Part shown: one piece after another, positions 32,923 to 42,198 of the stretch
Numbering within the stretch: position 1 is the first letter of the stretch
Layout of the letters: each line of letters begins with the position of its first letter
DNA from: an uncultured Candidatus Saccharibacteria bacterium
Lineage (GTDB): Bacteria > Patescibacteriota > Saccharimonadia > Saccharimonadales > Saccharimonadaceae
Reading direction: 5' to 3'
Assembly (NCBI GenBank): GCA_945873065.1
Contig: CAMCBN010000006.1
Location: 1-64,000, forward strand
DNA: 64,000 nt
Position numbers and translations under genes: made by a program
The notes under the pieces: model-generated
What the model was told of the DNA's origin: nothing
Database searches by the model: none
Seen by the model: the letters and a program-made list of their open reading frames with translations, nothing else

Positions 32923-33132
32923 CTAACCCTTACGCGGCTTCACCTCGTTGCGGCCAAGTGATTTTTTAGTCTCGGTGTATGTCGCATGTTTGCGAGCTTT
33001 TGGATCGTACTTTCGCAAAACAAGTTTATCTGGGGTATTCATGGTGTTTTTGCGCGTCACGTACGTACGATGGCCAGTCAAATTACTGACAAGCGCTATA
33101 ATCTTTCGCTTTGTATTATTCTTCTTTGCCAT
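32923..33132 (-). CDS. rpmG: 50S ribosomal protein bL33, zinc-free form
   Basis: 69 residues from ATG 33132 ([17 protein letters not shown]). [19 protein letters not shown] and [16 protein letters not shown] follow the bL33 pattern. The two CxxC pairs of the zinc-binding form are missing. The C-terminus is extended by about ten residues ([12 protein letters not shown]). A TATAAT lies upstream, so this is a single-gene unit with its own terminator. Confidence 0.93.
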   Translation of the reverse strand: MAKKNNTKRKIIALVSNLTGHRTYVTRKNTMNTPDKLVLRKYDPKARKHATYTETKKSLGRNEVKPRKG

Positions 33133-33220
33133 TTCTTTACTCGTTATTATTTGATAACTACCTTGGTCGATTATAGCATAGACCATACGATCATGCCAGT
33201 ATTGTATCTTACACTATTGC

Positions 33221-33844
33221 CTAATACCGCTTGCGCGTCCGTGTCATCCTTGCTATGCAAAATATAGAACCAACCAATAATGTAGCAGCCACTCCGCTAA
33301 TCAACCAAAAATTTCGCCCAGTCTCTGCCAGCAAGATGTTTTGCGAACGTTGTCGCGGTTGCTGCGACGAAGTTAGCTGTGCTATAGGGGCACTCACACC
33401 CGGGTGTTTCACTCTTGTTGCTATATCTACCGTAGTGAGATCGTTATTGTTTACCCCTTGTACTACAAGTTGATGTGAATTAGCGTCCGGCAAGACAATA
33501 TCAAACTCTGCGAAAGCCCAGTCATTACTATAAGGTACATCACGCCTGCCTACCTCTCGACCATCAATCACCAATCTCACTAATGTATCATTATGAAAGC
33601 GCACTTGCACCTTAGCGTGCAATACACCATTTTGGTCACGACTATAAGTGATGCTTACGATTTCGACCGCGGGTTGCGGCTGAGTGATCGTTACGTTGAC
33701 ACGCTGATCATAGCTTGATGACTCTGCAAACACTGGTGGCGCATAGCTCAACACAGCAGATACGATCGTTGACACCGATAGCATCAGTCCTACAAAAATC
33801 GCCATTCGAGCCCTCTTAGCGCCGTATCTTTTTGTAAATCGCAT
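33221..33844 (-). CDS. secreted surface protein with an LAETG sortase-like anchor
   Basis: 207 residues from ATG 33844. A signal peptide covers ~10-40 (MAIFVGLMLSVSTIVSAVL, PPVFAES). One beta-sandwich-like domain (VNVTITQPQPAVEIVSITY, FAEFDIVLPDANSHQLVVQG) is followed by a Ser/Gln/Arg linker and the sorting signal LLAETGRNFW, then a hydrophobic helix and RMTRTRKRY. This is an LPxTG-like cell-wall sorting layout with Ala for Pro. It is last in the four-gene surface operon, overlapping the DUF916-like gene by 29 nt, the position held by the small LPxTG protein of Csc clusters. Confidence 0.75.
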   Translation of the reverse strand: MRFTKRYGAKRARMAIFVGLMLSVSTIVSAVLSYAPPVFAESSSYDQRVNVTITQPQPAVEIVSITYSRDQNGVLHAKVQVRFHNDTLVRLVIDGREVGRRDVPYSNDWAFAEFDIVLPDANSHQLVVQGVNNNDLTTVDIATRVKHPGVSAPIAQLTSSQQPRQRSQNILLAETGRNFWLISGVAATLLVGSIFCIARMTRTRKRY

Positions 33845-34733
33845 AACCACCTCCACTTATCAATATTACTACGATGATGCTTACAAGAATTACCAACCAA
33901 GTCGGTGCTAACAACACTGTATGTGTATCAACATGAGTTTCACCGAGAAACTTCACCTGTGTTTCGACAGTATACAAACCGATCCCGAGATTTTTGGCCT
34001 CAAACGGAAGTGCACGAATCGTTTCGGATAATACTGGCCGCTCTACCTGGTCCGACTCATAAACTGTCGCACCGCCAAAGATAGATTTGACAGTCATCTT
34101 TGATGTCGTCGTTATATCAACGTTCCCTGTATTTTTTATCCGAGCTTTTGCATTTATAAGTGCCTGCTGCTGCCAAAATGACGCCTCAGACGATAACAAT
34201 TCGCCGCCTTCACGCGTGTGGCCACCCTGTACTGTACCGTATACTATCAGACCCACTCGCTTTTTGGTCACAATAGAACTACTAGCATCTTCTTCACCTG
34301 TCGTTTCGGCAAAAATCGCTGCATGCTGACCGACTGAGGCAATATCCTTCGGCACTTTGATGGTATATTTTACAGCTACTTTTTCGCCTGGCTTCAATGA
34401 ATATTCGGCCTTATCGAAACTAATCCAGCGCGCGATTTGCGACTGTGGACGGTCTTTGCCGAAGATTGGATTGTAATCCTCGTCTGCGACATGGTACGAC
34501 TGTGTGTAAGCCTTGAACGTAAACCCCTTCTGCCCACTATTGATCACTGTAAATGTGCCATCATAGATTTTTTCTGGTTGTAGTGCTATGCGCAAAGAAG
34601 TCGGCGATAAAGTGAGTTGTACATTATCACTCGACGAATTCGTCTCAGCATTAGCCACTGCTGGATTAAGCGCCAATACACAGCCAAACAATAACAACAA
34701 CGCTACCCCGAGTCGACTTCTTAGGCACATCAT
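33816..34733 (-). CDS. DUF916-like surface protein with C-terminal membrane helix
   Basis: 305 residues. A signal peptide (LGVALLLLFGCVLALNPAVA) is followed by an Ig-like domain: VQLTLSPTSLRIALQPEKI, YDGTFTVINSGQKGFTFK, ISFDKAEYSLKPGEKVAVKY, IKVPKDIASVGQHAAIF. This is the pattern of DUF916 proteins, which bind WxL-type surface proteins in Firmicutes. A second beta domain covers ~190-265. A transmembrane helix (WLVILVSIIVVILISGGGY) and a KKIRR tail end the protein. It starts 1 nt after the small secreted gene upstream, so the two are coupled. Confidence 0.72.
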   Translation of the reverse strand: MMCLRSRLGVALLLLFGCVLALNPAVANAETNSSSDNVQLTLSPTSLRIALQPEKIYDGTFTVINSGQKGFTFKAYTQSYHVADEDYNPIFGKDRPQSQIARWISFDKAEYSLKPGEKVAVKYTIKVPKDIASVGQHAAIFAETTGEEDASSSIVTKKRVGLIVYGTVQGGHTREGGELLSSEASFWQQQALINAKARIKNTGNVDITTTSKMTVKSIFGGATVYESDQVERPVLSETIRALPFEAKNLGIGLYTVETQVKFLGETHVDTHTVLLAPTWLVILVSIIVVILISGGGYAIYKKIRR

Positions 34734-34734
34734 C

Positions 34735-35298
34735 TTAGTTCGTCACCGCCGTAAAGGTTACGATTCGTGAATACGTACCACTTGGTTTTGCGGTCGTGAC
34801 CTTTGATCCCCAAGTAACTACTGTAGCATCACTAGTTACTGGTGTAGCAGCAGTCTTCAAGGTGTCTGGCGAGCCATTAGTTTTGATACCAGCGTAACTG
34901 TCTGGTGCAAAGCTAGCGAGACGATAACCCCAAGTATCATTACCGAGTGCAGCGGGGGCCGCGAACGTACCACTAGTAGCAGCGATCGTGTCACTACCTT
35001 TGGCTAATGTCGTATCAGCGACCGACGACTCGAGTAGTAATTTATAGCCTGCTGAGTTATTGGTACCAACAGTCAAAGTTTGGTTCGCTGTGCCAGTAGT
35101 GCCACCGGGTGTTGGTGTTACATTAATATCGACCGGGCCGGCCGCCGACGAATTTAGCGTAATAGACGAATCAATGATCACACGCACTTCAGTATTAGTT
35201 GTCTGACTCGCAGCATGGGTATTAGTCAATGGTAACGCCGCCACTACTAGCGCTAGTGCACTGCCCACGGCGAGTTTTGTTGCTACTTGATACTTCAC
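34735..35298 (-). CDS. small secreted protein sharing the C-terminal module of the RCC1 giant
   Basis: 187 residues from GTG 35298, with AAGGAGG upstream. A signal peptide (LAVGSALALVVAALPLTNTHA) is followed by one domain: VRVIIDSSITLNSSA, VGTNNSAGYKLLLESS, DTWGYRLASFAPDSYAG and the final SRIVTFTAVTN. The same order (SPSGYKLSLAAAT, WGYR, VTYTAITN) forms the last ~155 residues of the RCC1 protein. No W-x-L motif is visible, so this is not a canonical WxL domain, but context and size match the WxL genes of Csc clusters. Probable role: non-covalent attachment to the cell surface through partners in the operon. Confidence 0.7.
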   Translation of the reverse strand: MKYQVATKLAVGSALALVVAALPLTNTHAASQTTNTEVRVIIDSSITLNSSAAGPVDINVTPTPGGTTGTANQTLTVGTNNSAGYKLLLESSVADTTLAKGSDTIAATSGTFAAPAALGNDTWGYRLASFAPDSYAGIKTNGSPDTLKTAATPVTSDATVVTWGSKVTTAKPSGTYSRIVTFTAVTN

Positions 35299-35394
35299 TG
35301 GTATCCTCCTTTTGTTATTAACCTAATCTTTAGAGCATACTATCCGCTCTTTTGGTTGATTTGCTATGACTCTTACCTACTCATACTTATCTCC

Positions 35395-38300
35395 TTAATT
35401 AGTAATCGCCGTATAAGTTACTGTCGATTTGTAAACGCCACTCTGTTGCGCTCCTGCTACACTCGCTCCATACCACACGGTTGTCGGCTCAGCAATAGGT
35501 TTGGCCATTGAGGTGGTACGAATGACGTCTGGTATACCCATAGCAGGCACTGCCGCCCATGTATACGCAGTTGCAGAAGTGTTAGACTCGATCGTTGTCG
35601 CGGTTCCGAAACCTCCAATACCGCCGACTCTGTACCCCCACGACACGCCACTCAACGCGGTAGGAGAATTCATAGAACCAGTCGTAGGTTGTATGGCACT
35701 ACTACCATTTAGCAATCGTCTATCGGTAGTAGCCGCTGCCAACGATAGCTTATATCCACTCGGTGAATTAGTCGCTACTAGTACGTCGGATTTATTGCTC
35801 GACATTGTCGATGAACCAGAAGGTGTAATAGCTATATCAACATTTGCGGCAGCTTGCACTGTGATATAAACCAATTGAGCCACTACTGTGTTCGAGTAAG
35901 TTCCTACTCCAGCTTTATTAACGGCGGCCACCTTGAAACTATATTTTGTACCTGGATTTAGCGTTCCTGATGGAATAGTCATACCAGTCGCCGTCGTCGA
36001 CGCATGAGGATAAGTGTGCCAAGTAAGACCATTATCATCTGAATATTGTACAGTATAATCAACTATTGGCGAACCACCACTATCACTAGGTGTTGTCCAA
36101 TTTAGTTTAATGCCGTTTTCGAGCGGCACCGCTGTCAAATTTGTTGGCGCATTTGGCACTGTAATGTATGTGTAGCCATTCGATTTTGTCGCTTGGTATG
36201 CTGTGTCACCATCACCCAGATCGACCGACACTGGTACCAAACCCACCGCATGTGCAGGATTCGTGACTATCATCTTTGTGCTATCCACGATCTGAATATT
36301 AGTCGCTTCCAAGCCACCAAATGTCACCTTCGGAGCGGCTGATGCGAGCGAAGAAGGTTTGTCGATAACAACACTCACTGGTGCAGGAGAGTTGGATGTC
36401 GTATTATTGCCTAGCTGGCCGCTCGTATTCTGCCCCCACATATAAGCAGTACCATCCTCAGCTAGCGCCGCCGAATGCTTACCGCCAGCATCTATTTGCA
36501 CTACTGCCTTACCCGCCATTGGAGTGCCAGTGGTATTGACGGCGACAGGAGTAGATGAATTAGCCGTTGTGTTGTTCCCTAGCTGACCAGATGCACCACT
36601 TCCCCAAGAGTAAACTGTACCATCTACAGTTAATGCCAAAGAATGCTCGGCACCAGCATCTATCTGTACGATGGTTTTGCCAGCCATCGGTGTGCCAGAT
36701 GTTTTGAGAGCTACCGGAGCGGGAGAATCATTTGTCGTGCCATCACCCAGTTGACCGAAGGTATTACTTCCCCAAGAATATATCATATTATCCGAGGTAA
36801 GTATCGACGTATGTTTATCGCCAGCTGTCACTTGTATAATCGTTTTACCAGATATTGGCGTGCCAAATGTCTTGACAGCGACAGGAGCCATAACTTGGCT
36901 GGTCGTCACACTATTACCAAGTTGACCGCTGTCATTATCGCCCCATACATAAGCAATACCATCCGAAGCAAGTGCTACGACATGATTTTTCCCAGCCGCT
37001 ACTTGTACGATCTTCTTGCCAGCCATTGAGGTCCCAACAGTAGCCACGGCGACAGGAGTAGATGAATTAGCCGTTGCGTTGTTCCCTAGCTGGCCTTTAT
37101 TATTGCTTCCCCAACTGTATAGCGTACCATCTGAGGCAAGAGCGAGAGAAAAAGAACCACCACTAGCTACCTGTACGATGGTTTTGCCAGCCATCGGTGT
37201 GCCAGTAGTCTTGACGGCTACTGGGATAGAAGAGTCATTCGTCGTGCCATCGCCCAGTTGACCATCATTATTGGATCCCCAAGTATAAACAGTACCATCT
37301 GAAGCGAGTGCAAGCGAATGTGAGGCTCCATTAGCCACCTGCACAATGGTTTTGCCAGCCATCGGTGTGCCGGTAGTCTTGACAGCGACTGGTATAGAAG
37401 AATTGGTATTTGTACCATTACCCAGCTGGCCCTTATTTCCATCACCGTGACTATGTACCGTGCCATCAGAGGCTACCACCGACGAGAATGTATCACCAAC
37501 TGAGACTTGATTGACCGCTCTATTCTTTACAGTAAAATTATTACCCGTGATCGTTACTGATTCATTTCCAGCGATAGAGCCAATATCTGGCGAGATAGCT
37601 GTGATCGTTGGCGTAGCATGCGGGCGTGCAAATATCGTCGTACTATAATCACCTGGCTCGTCTTTAGCCAAAGCAGCTACTCGTACTTGATACAGCTCTT
37701 CATTTACGAGACCGGTTATCGTCTGCGACATCGCAGCTGCAGATGTGTCGATTATGTGCCAATTTGTTTCGCCAACCTTACGATATTCGACGCGATACGC
37801 TGTCACCGTGTCATCTCGTGTCGCTACTTCTTTAGCCCAAGAAACAGTTACTGATCCATCCGAGGCGGCTGCCGCAATATTTACAGGGGCAGATGGTGTG
37901 CCAACGAGCTTGACTAGGGTCGGATTAATCTGGTCGGTTGTCGTACCATCGCCTAATTGACCATTTGAGTTACGCCCCCAAGCATACACATTACCATCAA
38001 CATCGACTGCCGCGGAATGCGCAGCATCATATCCACCAGCAGCGATACTGATGAATTTCTTGTCAGCGGGGACATTCACCGCAACAGGGGTGCTAGTATT
38101 ACTGGCTGTGCCATCACCGAGCTGATAACTATAGTTCTTACCCCAAGCATATAGCTTCCCGTCTGCGTCTATAGCTATCGAATGTCCAGCACCTGCCACG
38201 ACAGATGTAATCTTCTTGCCGGTCATAGGTCCAAGGGGACTAAGACTTACGGGAGTCGTGCTACTTGATGAAGCTGCGCCACCTATCTGACCAAACAAAT

Positions 38301-39258
38301 TAGAGCCCCAAGCGTAGACCCTACCGTCATTTGTGGTAGCTAATGAATGAGCTATCTCTTCGTTATGCGTCCACCCATAACCACCTCCAGCCGATATGCT
38401 CGTGAACGTTACACCTGCTGGAGTCTGTACTTTTATTGGATTAGACCTATCACTCGTCGTACCATCACCCAGCTGACCGTAGTTATTTCTACCCCAGGCA
38501 AAGATAGTGCCATCCGAAGCGAGTGCGAGTGAGCTATAGGTCCCACTATCGATATCAATGATCGTTTTACCTGCCATGACACCACCCGTGTTTACTAATA
38601 CTGGCGTAGTAGAGCTAACTGTCGAACCATTGCCGAGTTGACTGTAATTATTCTGACCCCAAGCATAAATTTCGTTATTGGCCGTCAGAGCTATGGAAAA
38701 ACCTGCTCCTGTCGATATTCGCGTGACAACCGTACCAGTAGGCAAAGCCACTTTCACTGGTTTGGTAGCATTTGTCGTAGTGCCATCACCCAGTTGACCG
38801 TTGTTATTAGCACCCCAAGCATAGACGGTACCATCTGAGGCAAGAGCAAGTGAATGCCCAACTGAAAAATTTCCACCCGCCACGACTTGCGTTATTACTT
38901 TACCGTCCATCGGTGTGCCAACAGTTTGTACAGCTACAGGTGTAGTCGCATCAGTAGTCGAGCCAGTACCTAGCTGTCCATTTCCATTCCAGCCCCAAGC
39001 ATAAACTTGACTTTGACTACTTATACCAAGTGTGTGATAACTTCCTGCCGAAACCTGGGTAAATCTTTTAGCGATCGCCTGTGTTGGCCGGTCAAGTAGC
39101 AACATCACCCAATACGCCAGCAATAGAACTGTTATCATACCGAGCGCGTAATACCATGATTTCTTACGGCGTGTGATAAATAAACCGTGCGTTTTCTGTA
39201 AATGTAGTGCCCCTCTCACATTACCCTCTCGATTGTGGGCCTCATTTAAACTGCTCAC
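35395..39258 (-). CDS. giant surface protein with 14 RCC1 repeats, FN3 and IPT domains
   Basis: 1287 residues from GTG 39258. A basic N-terminus precedes a membrane helix (~37-55, ALGMITVLLLAYWVMLLL). Residues ~66-455 hold seven RCC1 blades (pattern DGTVYAWGxNxxGQLGDG). ~455-545 is an FN3 domain. ~550-580 starts an IPT/TIG domain (ISPDIGSIAGNESVTITG). ~583-975 is a second seven-blade propeller. Next comes the rest of the IPT fold (VTFGGLEATNIQIVDS), then a second FN3 (PTNLTAVPLENGIKLNW) and the ~155-residue module shared with the next gene. An extracellular interaction or adhesion role is likely. First gene of the surface operon. Confidence 0.9.
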   Translation of the reverse strand: MSSLNEAHNREGNVRGALHLQKTHGLFITRRKKSWYYALGMITVLLLAYWVMLLLDRPTQAIAKRFTQVSAGSYHTLGISSQSQVYAWGWNGNGQLGTGSTTDATTPVAVQTVGTPMDGKVITQVVAGGNFSVGHSLALASDGTVYAWGANNNGQLGDGTTTNATKPVKVALPTGTVVTRISTGAGFSIALTANNEIYAWGQNNYSQLGNGSTVSSTTPVLVNTGGVMAGKTIIDIDSGTYSSLALASDGTIFAWGRNNYGQLGDGTTSDRSNPIKVQTPAGVTFTSISAGGGYGWTHNEEIAHSLATTNDGRVYAWGSNLFGQIGGAASSSSTTPVSLSPLGPMTGKKITSVVAGAGHSIAIDADGKLYAWGKNYSYQLGDGTASNTSTPVAVNVPADKKFISIAAGGYDAAHSAAVDVDGNVYAWGRNSNGQLGDGTTTDQINPTLVKLVGTPSAPVNIAAAASDGSVTVSWAKEVATRDDTVTAYRVEYRKVGETNWHIIDTSAAAMSQTITGLVNEELYQVRVAALAKDEPGDYSTTIFARPHATPTITAISPDIGSIAGNESVTITGNNFTVKNRAVNQVSVGDTFSSVVASDGTVHSHGDGNKGQLGNGTNTNSSIPVAVKTTGTPMAGKTIVQVANGASHSLALASDGTVYTWGSNNDGQLGDGTTNDSSIPVAVKTTGTPMAGKTIVQVASGGSFSLALASDGTLYSWGSNNKGQLGNNATANSSTPVAVATVGTSMAGKKIVQVAAGKNHVVALASDGIAYVWGDNDSGQLGNSVTTSQVMAPVAVKTFGTPISGKTIIQVTAGDKHTSILTSDNMIYSWGSNTFGQLGDGTTNDSPAPVALKTSGTPMAGKTIVQIDAGAEHSLALTVDGTVYSWGSGASGQLGNNTTANSSTPVAVNTTGTPMAGKAVVQIDAGGKHSAALAEDGTAYMWGQNTSGQLGNNTTSNSPAPVSVVIDKPSSLASAAPKVTFGGLEATNIQIVDSTKMIVTNPAHAVGLVPVSVDLGDGDTAYQATKSNGYTYITVPNAPTNLTAVPLENGIKLNWTTPSDSGGSPIVDYTVQYSDDNGLTWHTYPHASTTATGMTIPSGTLNPGTKYSFKVAAVNKAGVGTYSNTVVAQLVYITVQAAANVDIAITPSGSSTMSSNKSDVLVATNSPSGYKLSLAAATTDRRLLNGSSAIQPTTGSMNSPTALSGVSWGYRVGGIGGFGTATTIESNTSATAYTWAAVPAMGIPDVIRTTSMAKPIAEPTTVWYGASVAGAQQSGVYKSTVTYTAITN
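36333..39060 (-). repeat. ~168-bp direct repeats encoding RCC1 blades
   Basis: Two arrays of seven repeats: about 37890-39060 and 36333-37510. Units in the second array are the more alike at DNA level (recurring GTGCCATCACCCAGTTG-type segments and ACxATGGTTTTGCCAGCCAT), so they could recombine and change blade number. Confidence 0.8.
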
Positions 39259-39346
39259 AATTAAACTAATGCTATATACTATATACTCTTAGTCTAAAAA
39301 ACGCCTATGCTTTTGTCAAGATGGCTACATTTTGAAAGTTATCATA

Positions 39347-39382
39347 TAAAAGTAACGCCTCACGAATGAAGCGTTACTTTGT
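39347..39382 (-). terminator. intrinsic terminator of the LPHTG adhesin gene
   Basis: AAAGTAACGC and GCGTTACTTT pair around a 12-nt loop, followed by TTAT on the minus strand. Confidence 0.8.
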
Positions 39383-39423
39383 CGAATCACTAGATCAGTA
39401 GCCTGATCTTTTCAGTGTTTGTC

Positions 39424-40941
39424 CTACACCTTGCGACGGCTTAATACGTATGCGTAGGTAACTGCACCAAGACCGAAGACACCGAAGATTCCGCTCAGAG
39501 TATCCATGATACCACCAGTGTGTGGAAGTTCTGCTGGAGTAGTAGGCTGTTGCTCACACTTGCTCATATCAGTTGTCATAGTTGACTCGTTGTAATCTTT
39601 CTTTGCGATAGTCTTAACAGCCTTCTCGCTGATGATACAAACTTCGATATTACCACACTTCGACTTGTCTGTAGTCATATGCGACTCATCGTACTGACTG
39701 CGATCAATCGTCTTGATCTTGTTGTCTTTCAGATCACAAACTTCGATGTTTTCGTAAGTTTCAGTAGTTGCGCTATCACAACCATCCGGACCACCAGGGA
39801 CACTCGGCGTATCGACACAGACAGTATTCTTGTGTGTACCTGCTGAATACTTAGCGTACTTAGCAGTAATGGTGAAGCTCTTCGTCTCACCGACCTTCAA
39901 TGTTGGGATAACATATTTCCAGGTGTTGCCAGTGATCGCACCTGCGCTACCCTTGACAAGTGCCACTTCAGCTGGTGCCTTGTCAGTCACAGCAGCGTTC
40001 TTCAATACAGTGTTACCTGTGTTAGATACTGTGATTTCGTAAGTAAACTCAGTACCAATACTTGCCTTAATATGTTTTTGCTTGTTGACAGTTTTGGTAA
40101 TACTAATGCTTGGTTTCTGCTCTTCTGTGACTGTAAAGGTGCCACCACATGCTGCACTTGTCACATTACCAAGACTCGTGATAGCAAAAGCCTGTGCTTT
40201 AAATGTACCAGTCGACGAAACACCAAGTACTACAGAGTTTGACGAACCATTCGCTGAGGTCGCATTAACCGCAGTACCCTTTTCGTTAAAGATGTAGTAG
40301 TGAATTTGTGAAACAGTTGCACCATCTTTCACAGACGCCGATGCGCTAAGCTTGACGTGGTTGCGGTTGACTCGTTCAATCGTTAGCTTGTCACAAACCG
40401 CAGCTGGCTTTGGACTAGGTACAGTTTCGGCGACCAGGTTACCACAGGCAGCCATAATATAGAACGTACCACGTGTCGCAGAATAACCCTGCCAACCAGA
40501 GAAGCTTGAGTAGCCCCATAACATCTGTGGTCGCGAGTATGCAGTGTAACCTGCAACTTTGTGACTGCGCTCACCCTGGGCGTAAGTAAAGTGCGATGCC
40601 CAGCCCCATGAATGCATAGTCGACTTGACTTGGTATCGCTGGCGAGTCGCTGACATACTAGCCAACTCAGCGCGTGTAATACCATTGTAGGTCATTATGT
40701 CACGGAAGTTCCTAGTGTTTGCGTCGTAATGAGCCAGGATGTTCTCCTTGCTACTGACACCGTGGACAATCATGTCGTCCTTTGCTGGGTCATACGATGT
40801 CGCTGCTTCAGCCTGTGCTGGTACGAACACCGAGAATGCTTGGATAGCCAAAGCGAACACAAGAAATGCAATTCCCGTGCGACGTGCAACTCGCTGGCGC
40901 GACACTCCCCTCTTTAGCGTTGATAATTTGATATGTCCCAT
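39424..40941 (-). CDS. LPHTG-anchored surface adhesin
   Basis: 505 residues from ATG 40941, with GGAG upstream. A signal peptide lies at ~20-45 (GIAFLVFALAIQAFSVFVPA). The N-terminal domain has SYDPAKDDMIVHGVSSKEN and a Trp/Tyr-rich stretch (MHSWGWASHFTYAQGERSH). ~290-390 is a DUF11-like domain (FTYEITVSNTGNTVLKNAAV). Two ~40-residue repeats follow (NIEVCDLKDNKIKTID, NIEVCIISEKAVKTIA), each with paired cysteines. The end is ELPHTGG, a hydrophobic helix and RRKV, a sortase signal. Probable cell-wall-linked adhesin of an epibiont. It has its own leader and terminator and is not part of the RCC1 operon. Confidence 0.88.
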   Translation of the reverse strand: MGHIKLSTLKRGVSRQRVARRTGIAFLVFALAIQAFSVFVPAQAEAATSYDPAKDDMIVHGVSSKENILAHYDANTRNFRDIMTYNGITRAELASMSATRQRYQVKSTMHSWGWASHFTYAQGERSHKVAGYTAYSRPQMLWGYSSFSGWQGYSATRGTFYIMAACGNLVAETVPSPKPAAVCDKLTIERVNRNHVKLSASASVKDGATVSQIHYYIFNEKGTAVNATSANGSSNSVVLGVSSTGTFKAQAFAITSLGNVTSAACGGTFTVTEEQKPSISITKTVNKQKHIKASIGTEFTYEITVSNTGNTVLKNAAVTDKAPAEVALVKGSAGAITGNTWKYVIPTLKVGETKSFTITAKYAKYSAGTHKNTVCVDTPSVPGGPDGCDSATTETYENIEVCDLKDNKIKTIDRSQYDESHMTTDKSKCGNIEVCIISEKAVKTIAKKDYNESTMTTDMSKCEQQPTTPAELPHTGGIMDTLSGIFGVFGLGAVTYAYVLSRRKV

Positions 40942-41207
40942 ATATACTCCTTTGTGCTGTTTCACTGGCACCTTACTACTTATACTATATTCTATATCAC
41001 ACTTTCGACAATAATGCTATACCTTTGTGAAACTATATAAAACATAAGCACAATAAAAATTGTAGCTACCCCTGTTAAATATAAAATAATATTCTCGACA
41101 AAATATTACTTAAATACCAATTTTCTGCGCTCACGTGCTTATCTCATGTTTTATATTTAGCATTTATACTCGACAGACCAGACCTTCACTTTGTATAAGT
41201 GATCTGT
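40942..41207. other. AT-rich intergenic region upstream of the adhesin and tRNA-Thr
   Basis: About 270 nt, very AT-rich (runs such as ATAAAATAATATT near 41080). It probably carries the divergent promoters of the adhesin (minus) and tRNA-Thr (plus). No ORF or recognisable RNA was found. Confidence 0.5.
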
Positions 41208-41213
41208 TATAAT
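41208..41213 (+). promoter_or_regulatory. -10 box of tRNA-Thr(GGT)
   Basis: TATAAT 10 nt before the tRNA 5' end. Confidence 0.6.
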
Positions 41214-41223
41214 CTAGAATAAT

Positions 41224-41299
41224 GCCGCGATAGCTCAGTTGGTAGAGCGCATCCATGGTAAGGATGAGGTCTCGGGTTCAAGCCCCGATCGTGGCTCCA
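41224..41299 (+). tRNA. trnT: tRNA-Thr (anticodon GGT)
   Basis: Acceptor GCCGCGA/TCGTGGC, D-arm GCTCAGTTGGTAGAGC, anticodon loop ATGGTAA (GGT), T-arm CGGGTTCAAGCCCCG. The 3' CCA is encoded. Confidence 0.95.
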
Positions 41300-41320
41300 T
41301 ATAGTGCAATCATACACGTC

Positions 41321-41352
41321 AAAATACCACTCTACAGAGCGGTATTTTTTAT
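41321..41352 (+). terminator. intrinsic terminator after tRNA-Thr(GGT)
   Basis: AAATACC-x-CTCT pairs with AGAG-x-GGTATTT around AC and is followed by a T-run on the + strand. Confidence 0.8.
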
Positions 41353-41376
41353 TTTTACCCCTAATAGCCTTTACGA

Positions 41377-42006
41377 TCAACCAGCCTTACTCTTATTGTC
41401 TTCAGTAGCTGCAGTAATGATAGCCCGCAACTCATCGAGACTTATCTCTCTCTGGGGTATATATGGAGCATCACTGATCCAGTCGGGCATATCAGTCACA
41501 AGTGTCGGTCGACGATCCAAGACATCACACGGTACAAGGATGTATTCTATCTTCTGGGGGTCAGCACGCGACTTTAGCCGAACATGTAACCCCTCTGGTT
41601 TCCCCAAAAACGAAACGTAGCCCCATGGAGAACGCTCGTCCATCAACCACGTATACCAAAATAACTCCCCACTTGCCCGTCTCAGTATCTCCTCTTGCCA
41701 CTCTGGTGGCACAAGTGCAATACTAAGCGGCAGGTCCTGTAAAATACGTCCTATCGTATCGGCAAACTCCTCCCATGTCGAGATAACTGGCAGAAAAGAT
41801 AGCTCTGGAACCTCTGGAGTGCCCGGAGAAATAAACGACCATAGGTGCGAAAGCTCGCCCATTCCATCTTCTGGATTCCACCATTTAAGTTGTAGATATT
41901 CATCATTAAGTATCTGGTCACAATCACTGACTTTCAAGATAGTCGCATAGCGCACTTCATCACTACCCCCAGCAACTTTATACCTATGGCCTCTAGCCAT
42001 GTGCAC
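41377..42006 (-). CDS. unknown protein, probably truncated at its N-terminus
   Basis: 209 residues from the ATG at 42006. The domain has protein-like features (DEYLQLKWWNPEDGMGELSHLW, ASGELFWYTWLMDERSPWGY, RLKSRADPQKIEYILVPCDVL) but no known family. The frame stays open upstream to 42114 and reads LREIANILGSPPHEIQG and RWILDKHFVDVH, clearly coding, until TAG 42115-42117, with no start codon there. Beyond that stop the frame gives RVKAILSSSV. The gene may therefore be split by an in-frame TAG. No SD precedes the ATG used here. Confidence 0.5.
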   Translation of the reverse strand: MHMARGHRYKVAGGSDEVRYATILKVSDCDQILNDEYLQLKWWNPEDGMGELSHLWSFISPGTPEVPELSFLPVISTWEEFADTIGRILQDLPLSIALVPPEWQEEILRRASGELFWYTWLMDERSPWGYVSFLGKPEGLHVRLKSRADPQKIEYILVPCDVLDRRPTLVTDMPDWISDAPYIPQREISLDELRAIITAATEDNKSKAG

Positions 42007-42171
42007 ATCGACAAAATGTTTATCGAGAATCCACCGAAAGGTCAGGTCAGGACCTTGAATTTCATGTGGTGGAGATCCTAGTATATTTGCAATCTCTCTT
42101 AGCTGATCATGTAACTATGTTTTATGCGATACTGAGCTTGACAATATCGCCTTTACACGATCAATTAGTTT

Positions 42172-42198
42172 AACCCGAGTATCAAAACTCGGGTTTAT
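42172..42198. terminator. inverted repeat, possible terminator after tRNA-Tyr
   Basis: AACCCGAG and CTCGGGTT flank an 8-nt A-rich loop. It lies just 3' of tRNA-Tyr on the minus strand. The T-run is poor on both strands, so terminator activity is uncertain. Confidence 0.5.

Noticed and set aside
36300..39100. Long tandem repeats as a possible CRISPR or satellite
   Set aside because: The ~168-bp units are in-frame RCC1 blades with diverged codons, not spacer-separated repeats.
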